Source of the DNA: Anisakis pegreffii
Taxonomy: Eukaryota > Nematoda > Chromadorea > Rhabditida > Anisakidae
Direction of reading: 5' to 3'
NCBI GenBank assembly: GCA_035041965.1
Contig: JAPYMA010000451.1
Coordinates: forward strand, 1 to 64,000
DNA: 64,000 nt
In this document: piece by piece, positions 43,001 through 54,115 of the stretch
Layout: each line of letters opens with the position of its first letter
Numbering within the stretch: position 1 is the first letter of the stretch
Notes under the pieces: model-generated
Told to the model about the DNA's origin: nothing
Seen by the model: only the letters and a program-made list of their open reading frames with translations
Databases searched by the model: none
Program-made: the position numbers and the translations under genes

Positions 43001-44099
43001 ACATTTCTCAACGGAATAATATATTTCGTTTTCAGCAAAATCTCTCTCTCTCTTAAATCTGCAAAAGCAATACCATGAGGAGGGGAGTAGATATATTAAT
43101 GTTCCACTGCACTGGAATGCAATTTCAGTAGATAATCGAAACAAGCGGACTTCATAAATTGCCCTACACATTTTAATCATTATTGAAGTTGCTTTAAGGA
43201 GATCGCATTCAGAAGTGCATTCGTGAAACATTTCCAGATGAAATGCTCTGAGAAGGCAACTCCGAATCTACACACCATAAAAGTGAAATGCTGTTTGATG
43301 TGAATTTAAGGTGGAAACCATCAGGAAGTCAAAGAAGCTTTGATGCGACATGAAATGTTGTCCATTATAGTTGTGTCATTAGATGGAAGATGTTGTCGAG
43401 GTTCACTTTCCACCAACACAAACCAAAAAAAAGCGAATGCGCGCAGTCAATTTGAAATGCACCACAATTTGAGTCAACCACTCAAAAACAACCTCTCTGC
43501 TTCGTTCTCAGTTCATCTGTCTTCGTTAAGAAGTTATAACTTCTGTCTCAGAGAACTATGATTACGAATTGCAATTTCATTATGTATTTCGAATTATGAT
43601 CTTGTGTCGTTTCACATTGGCATTTTCGGCGCTATTATGATTTAACTGTAAGTTCCGAATTCGTGTATAATAGTTGTGCTGTTGTTTATGATTGAGCGGT
43701 CATTTGACACTGACAAATCATTCGGATGTGCAATCACATTCAAGAACGTCAAGCAAACGAGACTTTTCATCTCAGTCATTGCAAAATCTAATGACCCAGC
43801 CAGTCGATCAACTTAGACGTGCTAAAAGATGAGGCAATAATGAATTTTAGACGGCGGAGTATTCGAAATGGACTCACATTCTCCACTTGTCCTGAACTAT
43901 CCGGATAAACGATGTAATAGTGTGCTTTCAGACCAATTAAAGCTGAGCCACTTATGTAACCGATAATATGACCGACCGGAGCCAGCTCGGAAACTCGGAA
44001 TTCACGTTGCACCTCTGAGGCATCAGTGCCGACAATCGCTAACAGAATGAACAGAAGCCAGAGCGGCTTCCAACGCAAACAAAAATGCTCGCCTTTCAT
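5309..44099 (-). CDS. cdh-1: Dachsous-type giant cadherin, about 50 exons
   Basis: A single-pass adhesion receptor of about 2,830 residues. Exons, 5' to 3' on the minus strand: 43878-44099, 39712-39891, 38473-38600, 37822-37947, 36078-36261, 33234-33535, 32957-33131, 32614-32820, 31648-31836, 21757-21934, 20795-20964, 20260-20409, 19510-19623, 19043-19192, 18622-18795, 18228-18473, 17849-18064, 17338-17557, 16967-17144, 16753-16835, 16294-16489, 16036-16120, 15679-15904, 15419-15570, 15103-15230, 14757-14911, 14388-14603, 13955-14080, 13607-13813, 13141-13274, 12754-12875, 12330-12446, 11862-12069, 11485-11695, 11220-11282, 10897-11078, 10569-10803, 9976-10141, 9461-9653, 9099-9250, 8565-8964, 8149-8343, 7752-7930, 7527-7614, 7247-7417, 6878-7001, 6257-6389, 5661-5840, 5309-5425. 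Phases agree at every junction except 6878/6389. About 24 cadherin repeats are marked by linkers such as DENDNAP and DVNDNAP and by LDYE/LDRE motifs. The lack of EGF and laminin-G modules separates it from Fat and Flamingo and indicates Dachsous. The cdh-1 assignment is from architecture and length, not alignment. Confidence 0.88.
6233..6286 (-). repeat. Source copy of a duplicated exon-intron junction
   Basis: This stretch covers the last about 30 bases of the tail exon 6257-6389, its splice donor, and about 23 bases of intron. A near-identical copy lies in the same orientation at 7976-8028, differing by two substitutions and one single-base deletion. The exon here encodes the tail segment LTQIGVTQNK. 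Confidence 0.85.
7247..7417 (-). other. Cadherin transmembrane exon
   Basis: A 57-codon exon, about residues 2577-2633 of the protein. After a short Ser/Asn-rich juxtamembrane stretch comes a 22-residue hydrophobic helix (ILTIASLVLLFVLLLTLVV and on). It is followed at once by a basic stop-transfer run, RMRIRVYKQRKPRKQ. This fixes type I topology: repeats outside, and everything encoded below 7247 inside the cell. Confidence 0.9.
7976..8028 (-). repeat. Intronic copy of the tail-exon donor junction
   Basis: A 53-bp direct duplicate of 6233-6286, lying in the cadherin intron 7931-8148 about 1.7 kb from the source. It keeps the donor (an AAG followed by gtttcaac) but lacks the rest of the exon and its acceptor, so it is probably not spliced in. 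One base is missing relative to the source, which would shift the reading frame. Confidence 0.85.
22833..22876. repeat. Two-unit tandem repeat, about 23 bp
   Basis: The units read roughly TTCTCGGAAGTTCACTCAC and TTTTCGGAAATTCACTCAC, adjacent and head to tail. They lie in the large cadherin intron just upstream of the OSCP1 start. There are only two copies and no coding role. Confidence 0.5.
23075..28744 (+). CDS. oscp1: OSCP1 (organic solute carrier partner 1 / NOR1), nine exons
   Basis: A complete gene lying antisense within cadherin intron 9. Phase-consistent exons are 23075-23152, 23314-23492, 23686-23854, 24160-24234, 24536-24745, 25827-25904, 26094-26202, 26647-26780 and 28559-28744, giving 405 residues (about 380-390 in vertebrates). 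Family hallmarks run in order: an N-terminus of the MSLxxxPxLFxNxxGEMxYILxQRL type, NFLEELFKPQEIYSRR (exon 2), MDKLYDLMTMAFKYQ (exon 3), LALIRSCLLAFFQ (exon 4), DDGRFFLF (exon 5), the acidic DDIEEEQF (exon 8), and the C-terminal KGEDLLELLDE motif (exon 9). The start at 23075 is preferred over 23090 because its first residues match the family N-terminus. OSCP1 is a conserved cytosolic protein reported to influence organic-solute transport and to associate with cilia; its biochemical activity is not settled. No membrane segment is visible. Intron 8 (1.8 kb) carries a repeat pair. Confidence 0.93.
25642..25659 (+). repeat. Poly-G tract (possible G-quadruplex)
   Basis: Eight G, then A, GG, A and six G, in an otherwise AT-rich OSCP1 intron (24746-25826). 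This is the only long G run I noticed in the window. Four stacked GG or GGG tracts are available, so quadruplex formation is plausible but untested. It may also be a site of length polymorphism or assembly error. Confidence 0.6.
26983..27140. repeat. Dispersed repeat, copy A
   Basis: This copy begins ATCACAAAAAGTGGTGAACC and continues through ACGTGCGGTG and a CAAGCTT core to a CATCTGCT motif. The same order of motifs recurs at 27661-27790 in the same intron of OSCP1 and the same orientation, roughly three-quarters identical by eye. It has no coding capacity. It may be a small non-autonomous transposable element or an old local duplication. Confidence 0.65.
27661..27790. repeat. Dispersed repeat, copy B
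   Basis: The second copy of the element at 26983-27140, about 680 bp downstream in OSCP1 intron 8. It shares the ATCACAAAAAGTGGTGAACC start, the ACGTGCGGTG block and the CATCTGCTGATT end. Differences are spread along its length, suggesting that the duplication is not recent. Confidence 0.65.
28745..31647. other. Rest of cadherin intron 9, downstream of OSCP1
   Basis: This stretch holds the OSCP1 3' flank; a possible AATAAA polyadenylation signal lies at 29275-29280, about 530 bases after the stop. Beyond that is AT-rich sequence without supportable exons on either strand. The flanking cadherin exons (31648-31836 and 21757-21934) join in phase, so no cadherin exon needs to be hidden here. Confidence 0.55.
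40878..40894. repeat. (TG)n microsatellite
   Basis: About eight TG dinucleotides in the first cadherin intron (39892-43877). Short frames spanning it are composition artefacts. Nothing else in this 4-kb intron is supportable as an exon. Confidence 0.8.
43878..44099 (-). other. Cadherin first coding exon with signal peptide
   Basis: The ATG at 44099 opens a 74-codon exon whose first about 27 residues are a classic signal peptide: basic residues, the hydrophobic core PLWLLFILLAIVG, then a small-residue cleavage region near TDAS. The rest begins the first cadherin repeat (FRVSELAPVGHIIGYI). An upstream in-frame TTG at 44111 was not chosen because no ATG precedes it. The donor follows GAGAAT at 43878. 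The next exon (39712-39891) completes repeat 1 after a 4-kb intron. Confidence 0.85.
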
Positions 44100-47000
44100 C
44101 GTTCGCAGCAATCAACTTTTGAAAGCGGACGAGAAGAAAAACAACAATATGAATAGCAATGCGAATATGTAATAATAAATTTTTGATGCATTCTCAAAAC
44201 GAATAAAGCATCAGTTCTGTTTTGTTGTGACGTTCTCGTGATCCTTATCGTACGTTAATCCTGAATATCACATTGTAAATGATTACTGGCAATCGTACCG
44301 AGTACAAAATCATTCGTAGACGCTCTAAATCATGAAATTGGGTTGCAAATTTACATCTATAACGCCGAAAACTCGGTTGGTATTTCGTTTTTTTTTGTTT
44401 GTTGTGAAAATACGAATCATTCACAGTTAGCCTGAAATGAACAATTAACGGAGAATCCATTCAGTTTTGGCAACAACAACTGAACACACTCCAATTATCT
44501 TCTCATATGTTAAATCAAGCGCAGCATTAAACACATCTGAATGCCGTCTGTCCTTTGTGATCTTTTCAAGTTGAATAAAGTTCGTGCGGATCAAGCATTT
44601 GATGCTAAACTTGTAAACGGTTGTGAGTAAAGGGAAATGGATACACGGCAACATAACAGCTAACAACATGGATGATAGAAAAACTAAGGAAACATCTGGA
44701 AAACCAGTATAAGATATGAAGGGAGATTTTCAAACGATCATATGTGTGTCAATGGTTCTCAGAACGGTAACTGTGCAAGAACTTCATGCTGTGAATCCTT
44801 TCAGATCATTTACATGTTCAGTAGTGAAGAAATATGGACGAATCAAATCCAATTAAGTGCAACACCTCTTTGATTTACTCGGAGACAATCAGTGATTCGA
44901 CACAATGCAAGTGGTAAATGCAGGATGTCAATTCAAATACACTGGTCATTAGTGAATAATGAAGATGTTCTCTTTCCTTTTTGAGAAGAAAGCAAACCAA
45001 AAATAACGCATTTACGTTTGTGTAAGAGGTGGAACAAACAGCAAATTAGTACAAAAAAATTTTTTTGCAATGCATGGATGAGATGTGCAAATAGTAGTCA
45101 GAATAGTAGGATTGCTTTAGCAAGCAATGAACTGCAAAAAATCGACGATAATTTTTGGAATGCAAGAATGGATGTGCGGTGGTCGATAATGAATTCGTGA
45201 AAGTGCAGAAGAATTTGTTGAATGTGATGAAGTAGTTGATTAATACATAATAATGGGATTGTTATGAATGGAGAACCTCATTTATGATTAAGCAAATAAA
45301 ATGAATTCTTTCCGAGTTCCTTCAAACGAAGGCAGTAACAACTCTTTACGAATGCAATTTCATTTGCCAACAACACACCCACCAAATTGGATAGACTACT
45401 GCTGCTGAGTTCAATCATAATAAACGAACGATGGATGGATTGTAGGAAGAATGGAACGTAGAGACAGATCGAAGACGGCCGAACGACCGCCCGCCCTTTA
45501 TTCCTCGTCACCCCGATGGATCTTTTCTCTTTCAGTGCTGATGTCCTTGGCAAATGACAGCAGCAATGGCACGCCTCCGTTATAAGGTGATGAAGTTCGA
45601 GGCTATAGTGTCGCTTCGTTCTCAAATCTCTTATCCTCCTCATTCATCGCCTACAAAAAAGTCAACGATCATCATTCCAACTATACGCATGGATTATTGC
45701 AGTCGGCAGCCTAAAAAAGTGCTGACACCTCATCGAATAACAGCAAATGTATCATTCAGATAGAACATTTTATTCACATTTATACCATGACTTTCGCTCG
45801 TATACACCCTCACTTCAACACATCACACGATGTCACTCACGCGGACTACCCTCAAACTTAGCGCTTTGCAACTGACCATTACCTAGAAGATGCAAAAATA
45901 CAACTTCGTTCCGTTGCATTGGTTTCGAGTTTTTGAAGGAATTATTAAATTGGCTATGCACGCGTCCAACTAGAGCATCATACTGATTAGCATGGCGCAC
46001 CAATCACAGTCTCATTTTGCTGCGAAATGTACAAATGACCTATTGACCTGCTGCTATGCTGCATTGCCTAAAAGGTTTTATTCGTACTGAATGAAGTAAT
46101 CTTTTGTCATTGACGCGCTAAATTCGCTTTCAATCAACTGGTTTTGACTTAATCATCGACATTAGTACAACATGCTCTCTATAAGATTCGTTGGAAAATT
46201 CCAGTGTTCATAAAATACAATCATAATAAAGAACACAAGTGAATATCTTTCCAAATTTGATTGTCACCGTCAATATCATCGTGAATTTATGAACATCTAG
46301 ACCAATCCTAGTTTGATCTGCTTAACAATTCATCATGAACATTTCATTAAAAGTTTGCATAATACTAAATAGAGAAATATGAGCAAATAATGCGAAAGTT
46401 ACTAGGCTTGTCGAATCGACGAGCAGTAAATATTTTTCCACAAAAAAATTCTTTTGGTCATGCTGAAATCAGTCACTTTCACAAGTTACTCTGTGAACAG
46501 AAGTCATTCGAAAGGATTGAAAGTTGAGAGCTATCATTTCTGTCGACAGTCGGCAACCACTTAACAAAGGGACAAAAAGTTAATCGTCCACCGTAGATGT
46601 TTCATACTCCACGAAAATTGCATATCAAGCACAGAAGTGACCGCAATCATTTTGCTCGTTTCAACGATAAGTGTGCAATCTGTCTCAACCTTATTTGCTG
46701 TTACACTGATGGACAAGAAACGTCCATCGTCGTTTAAAAAAATATGTCACAATATTCATGTTCAGATGATCAGTATAAATGCATCGATCTAATTGAACGC
46801 ATATCCACCGTTAACGTTACTAAACTGTATTACATGACTACAGCTCGAGTGTTTTATTTCATAAAGTAGTTTTTTTTCAGTGACCTCGTGTTTCACTCAT
46901 CGATTTTCCAATCAATTAATTTCCAAGATGATTTTACGAATCACTCTTCAACGTTTTTTGCTTTCTGAAATGGCTGCATCGTTTTATCAAATTTTTTTAG

Positions 47001-49283
47001 TCACTCTTCTTCAATAGCTGTTAATCTCACTTAATATTTTGCTTTTATCAATTCCTCGTTAAGCGTCTTCCAAATATCCGAATGAATCGATGACATACAC
47101 TGATCAGATGCAAAGGTAGAACACAGGCGTGATGAAAGTCTCTCGAGTTGATTGCACTTATTTCTTTTTTCACTTACAAATCTTGTTTTGCATCATTAAC
47201 TACTACACTTCCCAACTAATTTGTATTGCACTTATGGCACTCATTATGCATACTAAAAACGGAATGGGAGAAATGATGACTGAAACATCAAACTTTATCG
47301 CTGAGAATACCTTCGTAATCATGTTCAATGCCCTCGACACTCAACCTGAAAAAATCCCGCTCTTCTCGCATTAAACATATTTCGAAGACTTATACTAAAT
47401 AATTGCTTAATTGCTGATGAGAATTCATTTTGAGCGAATTGATTGTGACAGATAAGATCATTTGTGGAATGATAAACAATTTACACGATTGAATTCTGCA
47501 AAAACTGGTTTTTGATTGAATAAACTATGCGGCTATATCACTTGTAAGAATGTTTGCGGTTTTTGCTTTATTATTTCATTACTTTAGCGATTATTTACCG
47601 ATGTTTGCAGTGTTTCATCGTCTTCATCCCTATCAATGCCTCTCACCAATTGCCATCGAAACGTTCTTATCGCCAGCGAGGGCAAGCATGCTTGATCCGA
47701 GTGAAATTGATCAAATGATGACACAGCTCATCTGTTGCATTACTGTGCTTTTCACACAACTACGTTACACGTTTCGGTCAGTGAAGGCTTTTCATTTGTT
47801 TAATTGCTTTTCAAGGCTGCATTCTGAGTATTCATCAGCAAGGTTCATTCCACGAAAACTTATCATCGCCTTTTTTCAAAGTTTACACAAAAAATCGATG
47901 CAATACTTTTGGAATGGCATCATCTTCGAATTTATTCATCAAAATCGAGCACAGTCCAAATTGCATGCAAGTAATTGATAGATAATGATGACAGGTTAAT
48001 TTGACTAAGCAGCCGAGCGGTGCCATTAAATGCGATGTTGTCGTTGTGCATCTGTCGGTAAATAAATAATCATTTAACGGCTCTCTGCATAAGATTGCCG
48101 AGTGAATACTACTACTTCAAAGCGCTCCTAACGGATGCTGCAGATTATTGTCTCTTATGCACTGCCAACAACCTCTGAATTATCGCTCGAAAAGTCATTA
48201 AACACACACACACACACGCATACAAACACGATCTTCAAACCACTACAGTAGTGTTTAGCTCTCCGCATCGTTAATGTTGGGTCTTTAAAGTGGTAATGCT
48301 TGTCCGCAAGCCTCAATTCAGTGATATAACTTGATAAGCAATTGAAAAGTGCAAAGTAAAAACTACAAGGGAAGAAATCAAGAACGGTGAGTCATCTTAT
48401 AGGAAAGGTCATTTAATCGAGGATGTTACAGACATCATTATCACTTTACGTTGTTTTCCACGGGAAAAGATACACGTGAAGAATGTCGTTTCATCAAGAT
48501 TTCTCGTGAAAATTTGAAGCATGTTTAGTTCATATGAATCTCATCTACTATGTTGTGCTTCTTGCTATTAAAAACTTCGCACACGCGAATTTTCAGAGCA
48601 TAATTCCCCATATCGATGGGGCTGCTTGAACGGAATGTTGACAAAAATGTCGTGTGAATGCTGAAAGATAGGCATTTGAAGGTGCTAATGACAAGGCGCG
48701 AACTAATATTATTACGTCAACAGAAAATATCATTATGTCGTCAACGAACGACAAAATACGTTGGTTAAGCTTTGAGTTGTGAAAAAATTAGCATAGTTTA
48801 AAAGACCAAACTTTACTCACAATCAATCAAAACAACCAATGCGTGTGTTTATGTAAGCATGCATCTGCTCATTAGGCGTTATCTGATGAATGTTTCCATC
48901 GTGAACAATATTATTTTAAAAACAAACTGAAACTTATACGTGGATGGTCAGTTTGTTTCACTTACAATTAGTAATAACACATTTTCATGTAATCCAATTT
49001 GTGTAAGTTTCATTTAGACAACGAATTCAAATAGAGAAACGTCTTAAAAATAGTTTCTGTGCATGGTTAAGAATAAAGTTTCACAATGCAATGCTTAAGA
49101 ATCAGACAATGTGGTCATTCTGGATTTTCGGTTACTGATAGTTAACGTATTGATTTTACGCCAACTGAATTAGGAATTTGAATGCGAATAATTTATCGAA
49201 ATGAAATAACGTGAAATTATTTGTGGTGAAGATTCACCATTGATGGATCAGTTGGTGACCGTGGTCGGTGGGTTGCCAGTGGA
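44100..49283. other. Divergent intergenic region, cadherin / CNNM
   Basis: About 5.2 kb between two genes transcribed away from each other, so it should hold both promoters and 5' untranslated exons. I see no supported coding exon. The longest frames (45278-45643 minus, 47550-47978 plus) lack family similarity and show no coding-like composition. An (AC)n run lies at 48201-48217. No specific regulatory motif could be assigned. Confidence 0.5.
48201..48217. repeat. (AC)n microsatellite
   Basis: About eight AC dinucleotides upstream of the CNNM gene, continuing into a degenerate GCATACAAACACG tail. Simple sequence only. Confidence 0.8.
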
Positions 49284-52200
49284 ATGGTTGCTTTAGTAAC
49301 GGTGCTGGTTTGTTTGTTGGTGATGCCTTTCCCGAGTTTTGGATCAACAGCAGTTGAGGGCGACGTGGATGAATTGCGACGAAATATGTCGTCGAGCAAC
49401 AACTCTGGGTTCGGCGATATAATGGTAATCGCAGAGCTTCTGATGACTAGTTTAAAAGCCCCAGTTTTATTCATTCAGATGTAGTCAATACGATGCTTGA
49501 GAAAAAATGATATCGCTCGTGTTTTTTTTGAGGGGATTCATCGCATTTGGTGTATTCCACCATTGAAACCATACAGAACAGTGCTTCTCAACTTTTTTTT
49601 CCAATCACTGAGCCTTTTGGGAGCCGTGGTCGGGAGAACGAATAAACAGATGAATGCTCATCGAATCTTGCATATACACATTGCTCCTCGAAATAAAACA
49701 AAAGCTCACAGTGCTCACATTCAAAACAACAACTTGCTCAAAAGCATTACTGCTGCCAGTGTTGGGGACATTAATGTAAATCATTGCACGTTCTGTGAAC
49801 TGGCAATACCTGCTTCATCGGGTATGGAAATCAACGACAGACGCATTCAACAAGGCTTATTTTGTGTGCACTAACAAAATTGAAGCATACAAAACGAAAA
49901 TTGCTATTTTCCATTGTAGCTTTGCCATTTATTCAAGCTATCATGACGATTTCAAAGTGATATTCAAATGTTTTTGAATAATGGAACAAGAGTGTTTGAA
50001 TAATAGAATTTTAAGGAACTGGACGCCCTTCACTTTCTAGCTGCACGCTTCTCAAAAAACAATTACCCACTGCAGATTAATTACAACGAGTTTCCCTGTG
50101 AGTTTCAGACTTACCGTTTTCACATGGAACACTGAATCGTTCCTTCAAAATTCACCAAAATGTTCGACTACTACCTCCATTCACCAAATACTATAGGATT
50201 TGTCAGCAGTTATGTTCTTGAACGAATGTGATAACAGCAATATTAACAGATATCTTACGTGAATATTCTTGTAAAATGTCAAACATTTTGTTGGTCCAAT
50301 TTTTTTTTCGACTTAAATTTTTTTTCCTCAAACAACACTCATCTGAAATTTTGACAAGTCAGTTCTTGCAATAAAGATCACATTGCAGAGAAAGTGTCAA
50401 GAATATTTACTCGATTCGTTTGTTCTTACAGGTGTAGACGATTCAGACGATCTAGCCGAAACACCTCAAGTTTTTGGTTTTCGAGTTGAACGAAATATGT
50501 AAGTGCGTGAAATCTAACAAATAAGTGCACCGTTAATAGTGCTTAATAATACGTGGAAATGAGTACAGTTTCAGCTGAACAATCCTATTGCTTTTGCCTT
50601 CACCTTCCAATTCCTTATAAGTCACAGCACGGTTTATTTATGCAGTAAACAATCTCTGCACGAAATCTTAAGAGCTAACGCAAATACAAAATGTTGACAT
50701 TTCTGGCATACATTAACACAGACCTTCTGTAATAAAGATCACATCAATCGCTTCTTACTACTTCAATGAATAACATTCAATGCAGTCAAGGAGCTCATTA
50801 ATAATTTGAGAATAGGACTGTTAAAATCAACTCTGATTCAATAAATACTGACCGATCCATTCAAGAAATTGTAATCAAATTAAGCAGAAACAGCAGAACA
50901 TATATTTCCATTTTGGTTATCGATCGCATTTCAGGGAAGATGTGCATCATGAGCTATTGGTTCGACTGAGCTCAAGACTCGAGGAACAGTTTGTTGTGTT
51001 CGGTGTGAACCTCTCTAACATCAGTCTCATATGGCTCTCATCCGATTTGGAATGTTCATTATGGCGTGCACAGGATAGCCGTATCATACCTGTGCGTATT
51101 CTTAATGCGCACAGTAATTGCGTTGTACAGTGCACAACGACACCGGTCTGTCATTTTCTTTAGTGTTGTTTGTTTGTTTACATCTCATTCAGTCGACTTT
51201 ATCCGTGATTAATTTGGCTATAAATAAGTCCACATGAAAATAGAACAGCTTGGGCTTGAACGATTGTTGCATCATTGAATACCAGATGCAGTGCATACTT
51301 GCATTACAAATCAGTGCAAAAGTGGAATAGCCCATTGAGGGGAAACCTCATTGAGTTTTTGCTTGTTCATTGAAGTAAGCTGTTTGTTAGCATATGTTTA
51401 TCTTTACTGTTGAACAAAATAATTTGCAATTGAATTGCTGATTCAATTGCTGATGATGATGAACATCAAATATGATGTTTCTGTTTTCAGATAAAGGACA
51501 AATCGTTAGCGCAACGACCAGTACGAGTATGCATTGACGATCCATCGATTGACGATCGCCTCGCTAATCTACCATTCATTCAGTTCTTGATATCCGAGTC
51601 TGAAACCCATGTGTTCCCGGTGTACATTGAACTACCGATAATCGTTGCTTGTGCAGCACTCAGCTCCATATTTTCTGGTCTTACAACTGGACTGATGGCA
51701 CTGAGCACAGACGATCTCAAGGTGTTGGATGTGTTTTGGCATTTGTTTGTGATTTTTATGTGCTTTAAGCGCAGACTGCTATCCAATAGTTTCAATTGAA
51801 TATTTGACAAATGCGGCAAACTTGTTTGCGAGAAATTTGTTCAGTGTGTTCAAGATGGAAGGATTTAGAGAATACTTTGTAGAAACGATAGTGACACTGT
51901 TGAAATTGATATTGCAGTTGATCAGTGAGGGAAGCGAGGATGCGAATGAAAGGCAATATGCAACCAATATCCTACCACTACGGGAAAATGGCAACTTCTT
52001 GTTGTGCTCGATTGTTCTCGGAAACACTTTCACTAACTGCATCACTGTACTTCTCATCGATGATCTCACGAAAAATGTTGAACCCGAAATTGTTCAGGTA
52101 CTCTTTAGCGTTTCATTCCAATCTAACTTTTCCATTCATTCAACGTCATGCTTTGAATACAATCCCGATATCGCTTTTCGAATCAACATGAAATGTTCGC

Positions 52201-54115
52201 ATGCTATATTTCACCTCTAAAAATTCAGATGTTTACGATAAGCTTCGGCTTGAATATAACCTTTGTGGAAGCGTTCAATTTCATTCAGGACAAAGAACAC
52301 CCAACAATTTCTCAATAATTTCAGATGCTCGTAGCGTTGATTCTGCCGACGTTGATCATAACTTTGTTTGGAGAGATATTACCTCAGGTGGTATGTTCCA
52401 AGTAAGAAATTACTTTGAAATTCATATTTATACAGTGACTGAGTAAATAAGAACGACTACATTGAAAATCAATGCACGATGCATTTCAATCGCTTTTGCA
52501 GACAATTTCTTAATGAGTCGATAAAGCAAATTAAACAAAGTTTTCAGTTACGGATTATTGATCGGCAGTCGGACGCGCTACTTGACAATATTTTTCATGG
52601 TCTTATTCTGTCCAATCTCGTATCCGATCTCGAAATTTCTCGATAAGGCAGTTGGCGTTGAGGGTCGCGATGTTTACGACCGTAAAACATTACGAGTTCT
52701 TATCTCCATGCAAAGAGATCTCATTAAAGATCATGGTATGTGTACTGCATGTTCACTTACGATCAGATAGTAACAAGTATTGGCTTGACACACTGATTTG
52801 TGCAGAATCAATTTTCAAATGGTGAATCAGTTTGCGAAGCACATAAAATCTTTCTCCTCATTTGTTTCCTTGACTACAACGAAAAGAGAATTCTACGAAT
52901 TTTACAGCTAAAAAACGAATGGTTGAAAGCAAAATGATGGATGTGGATACCACTGATCTTGTATTGGCGGCAATCGATTTCCCCGAAAAAATTGTTATGA
53001 GTGTAATGACACCAATCGACAAGATTTTCATGTTATCCGATATGAGTGTTATCAACAACTCACTTCTTAAAACGATTGCTGCTAAAGGCCGAACACGGAT
53101 ACCCATTTACAAGGGCAAAGATCGTGAGACGGTGTTTAAAAGAATGGTTTTTTCCCTTAAAAACTAATCACAGTTTGGTCAACAGTCAAGCATTGTCATC
53201 AGTTGGAATTACTTCAAAATGTTCATTGCTTGCATCTCATATTATACGGCATTTCTATTTAAAGATAATTAAGAGGAGCCTCTAGTGGGGTTAAGCGAAG
53301 CCTACAATAAACACTTTTAGTGGTGTTAGAAACCAACTGAACGCTGCAACAAGACTGTGCATTTGAACATTCTCGATGATTTGATGTGTTCATTGTGAAA
53401 TGTTCACAGATAGTTGCTGTGCTGAATATGAAGGATCTTTTGCCGTTCTGTCAATCGACAAAACTCAAAGTTGGTACAGTTGCGCAATTATGGCAGAGGA
53501 GCAGTCAATTTCGATTCGCGTTAGGTGGTACGCGTGTGATGCAAGTGATGATTGAGATGAAGAACGGCGTTCATATTGTGATGGTGGTTAAGTTCGACGA
53601 ACGTCGTAAAGATTACCTTGTTATGGGCTTATTAACTCTTGAGGACGTTGTCGAAGAGGTTATCATTCATATTCGAATGACTTGTGTTACCACTATTGTT
53701 TGAACATTCAGACTGATAGTGAGTGAGTTATGTTATAAACATTTGAATATGAAATAATGCATTCCTCAAATCACAAAACAGTCGCTCGCAGTTGTTCAGT
53801 ATTCGAGCGAAACTGCAACTTCGTTGCATTCACTTTCAGTATGTACATTTGTTCTAGGATGTCATGCTTAGTCTTGTTGAACTAAACAACGAATTTATAC
53901 ACTCATTTTTATACGCACTCTGGACGGTGCAATCCAGCCAGCACACCTTCTTTCATTTCTTCGAGAACAGACGGCTGTGCGCAACTTCGACTAATATCAC
54001 ATGTTTTTTGGAGGATTAAGCAGAAGACTTTTTGAAGGTTGTTGGAGAGATCATGGATGAAAAGGACGCGAAGATGTCCAATTTGAGCCGAACAAGTCCG
54101 TGGAGAAAAGTGTAG
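49284..54115 (+). CDS. CNNM-family metal transport mediator (DUF21 + CBS pair), short form
   Basis: A predicted plasma-membrane protein of the CNNM/ACDP family, which handles Mg2+ and other divalent cations; C. elegans has five (cnnm-1 to -5) and I cannot say which this is. Secure exons are 50432-50498, 50935-51091, 51491-51721, 51918-52097, 52325-52401, 52548-52735, 52908-53131, 53410-53658 and 54038-54115. The 5' end is tentative: a signal-peptide exon from 49284 (MVALVTVLVCLLVMP), with donor at 49408 and a linking exon 49760-49821 that restores phase. This totals about 545 residues. Domains: extracellular domain (PQVFGFRVE), DUF21 from about residue 180 (SIFSGLTTGLMALS, then LLCSIVLGNTFTNC, FGEILPQ, YPISKFLDKAVG), then the CBS pair (MTPIDKIFML, GRTRIPIYKGK, LLTLEDVVEE). 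It ends 25 residues after the second CBS domain (VVGEIMDEKD...), so the C-terminal cyclic-nucleotide-binding-like domain of vertebrate CNNMs is absent. The donor of the 50935 exon could also lie slightly downstream. Confidence 0.88.

Noticed and set aside
45278..45643. A 121-codon minus-strand frame between the cadherin and CNNM
   Set aside because: It contains a CCCH-looking stretch but no real zinc-finger spacing. No similarity was recognised and no supporting exon structure is present.
47550..47978. A 142-codon plus-strand frame upstream of CNNM
   Set aside because: Phe/His/Ile-rich with no motif and no splice-phase link to the CNNM exons. It is probably a chance frame.
49217..49474. An 85-codon minus-strand frame rich in Thr/Ser/Pro
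   Set aside because: It is the complement of the CNNM signal-peptide exon, and the plus-strand reading has a clear signal sequence.
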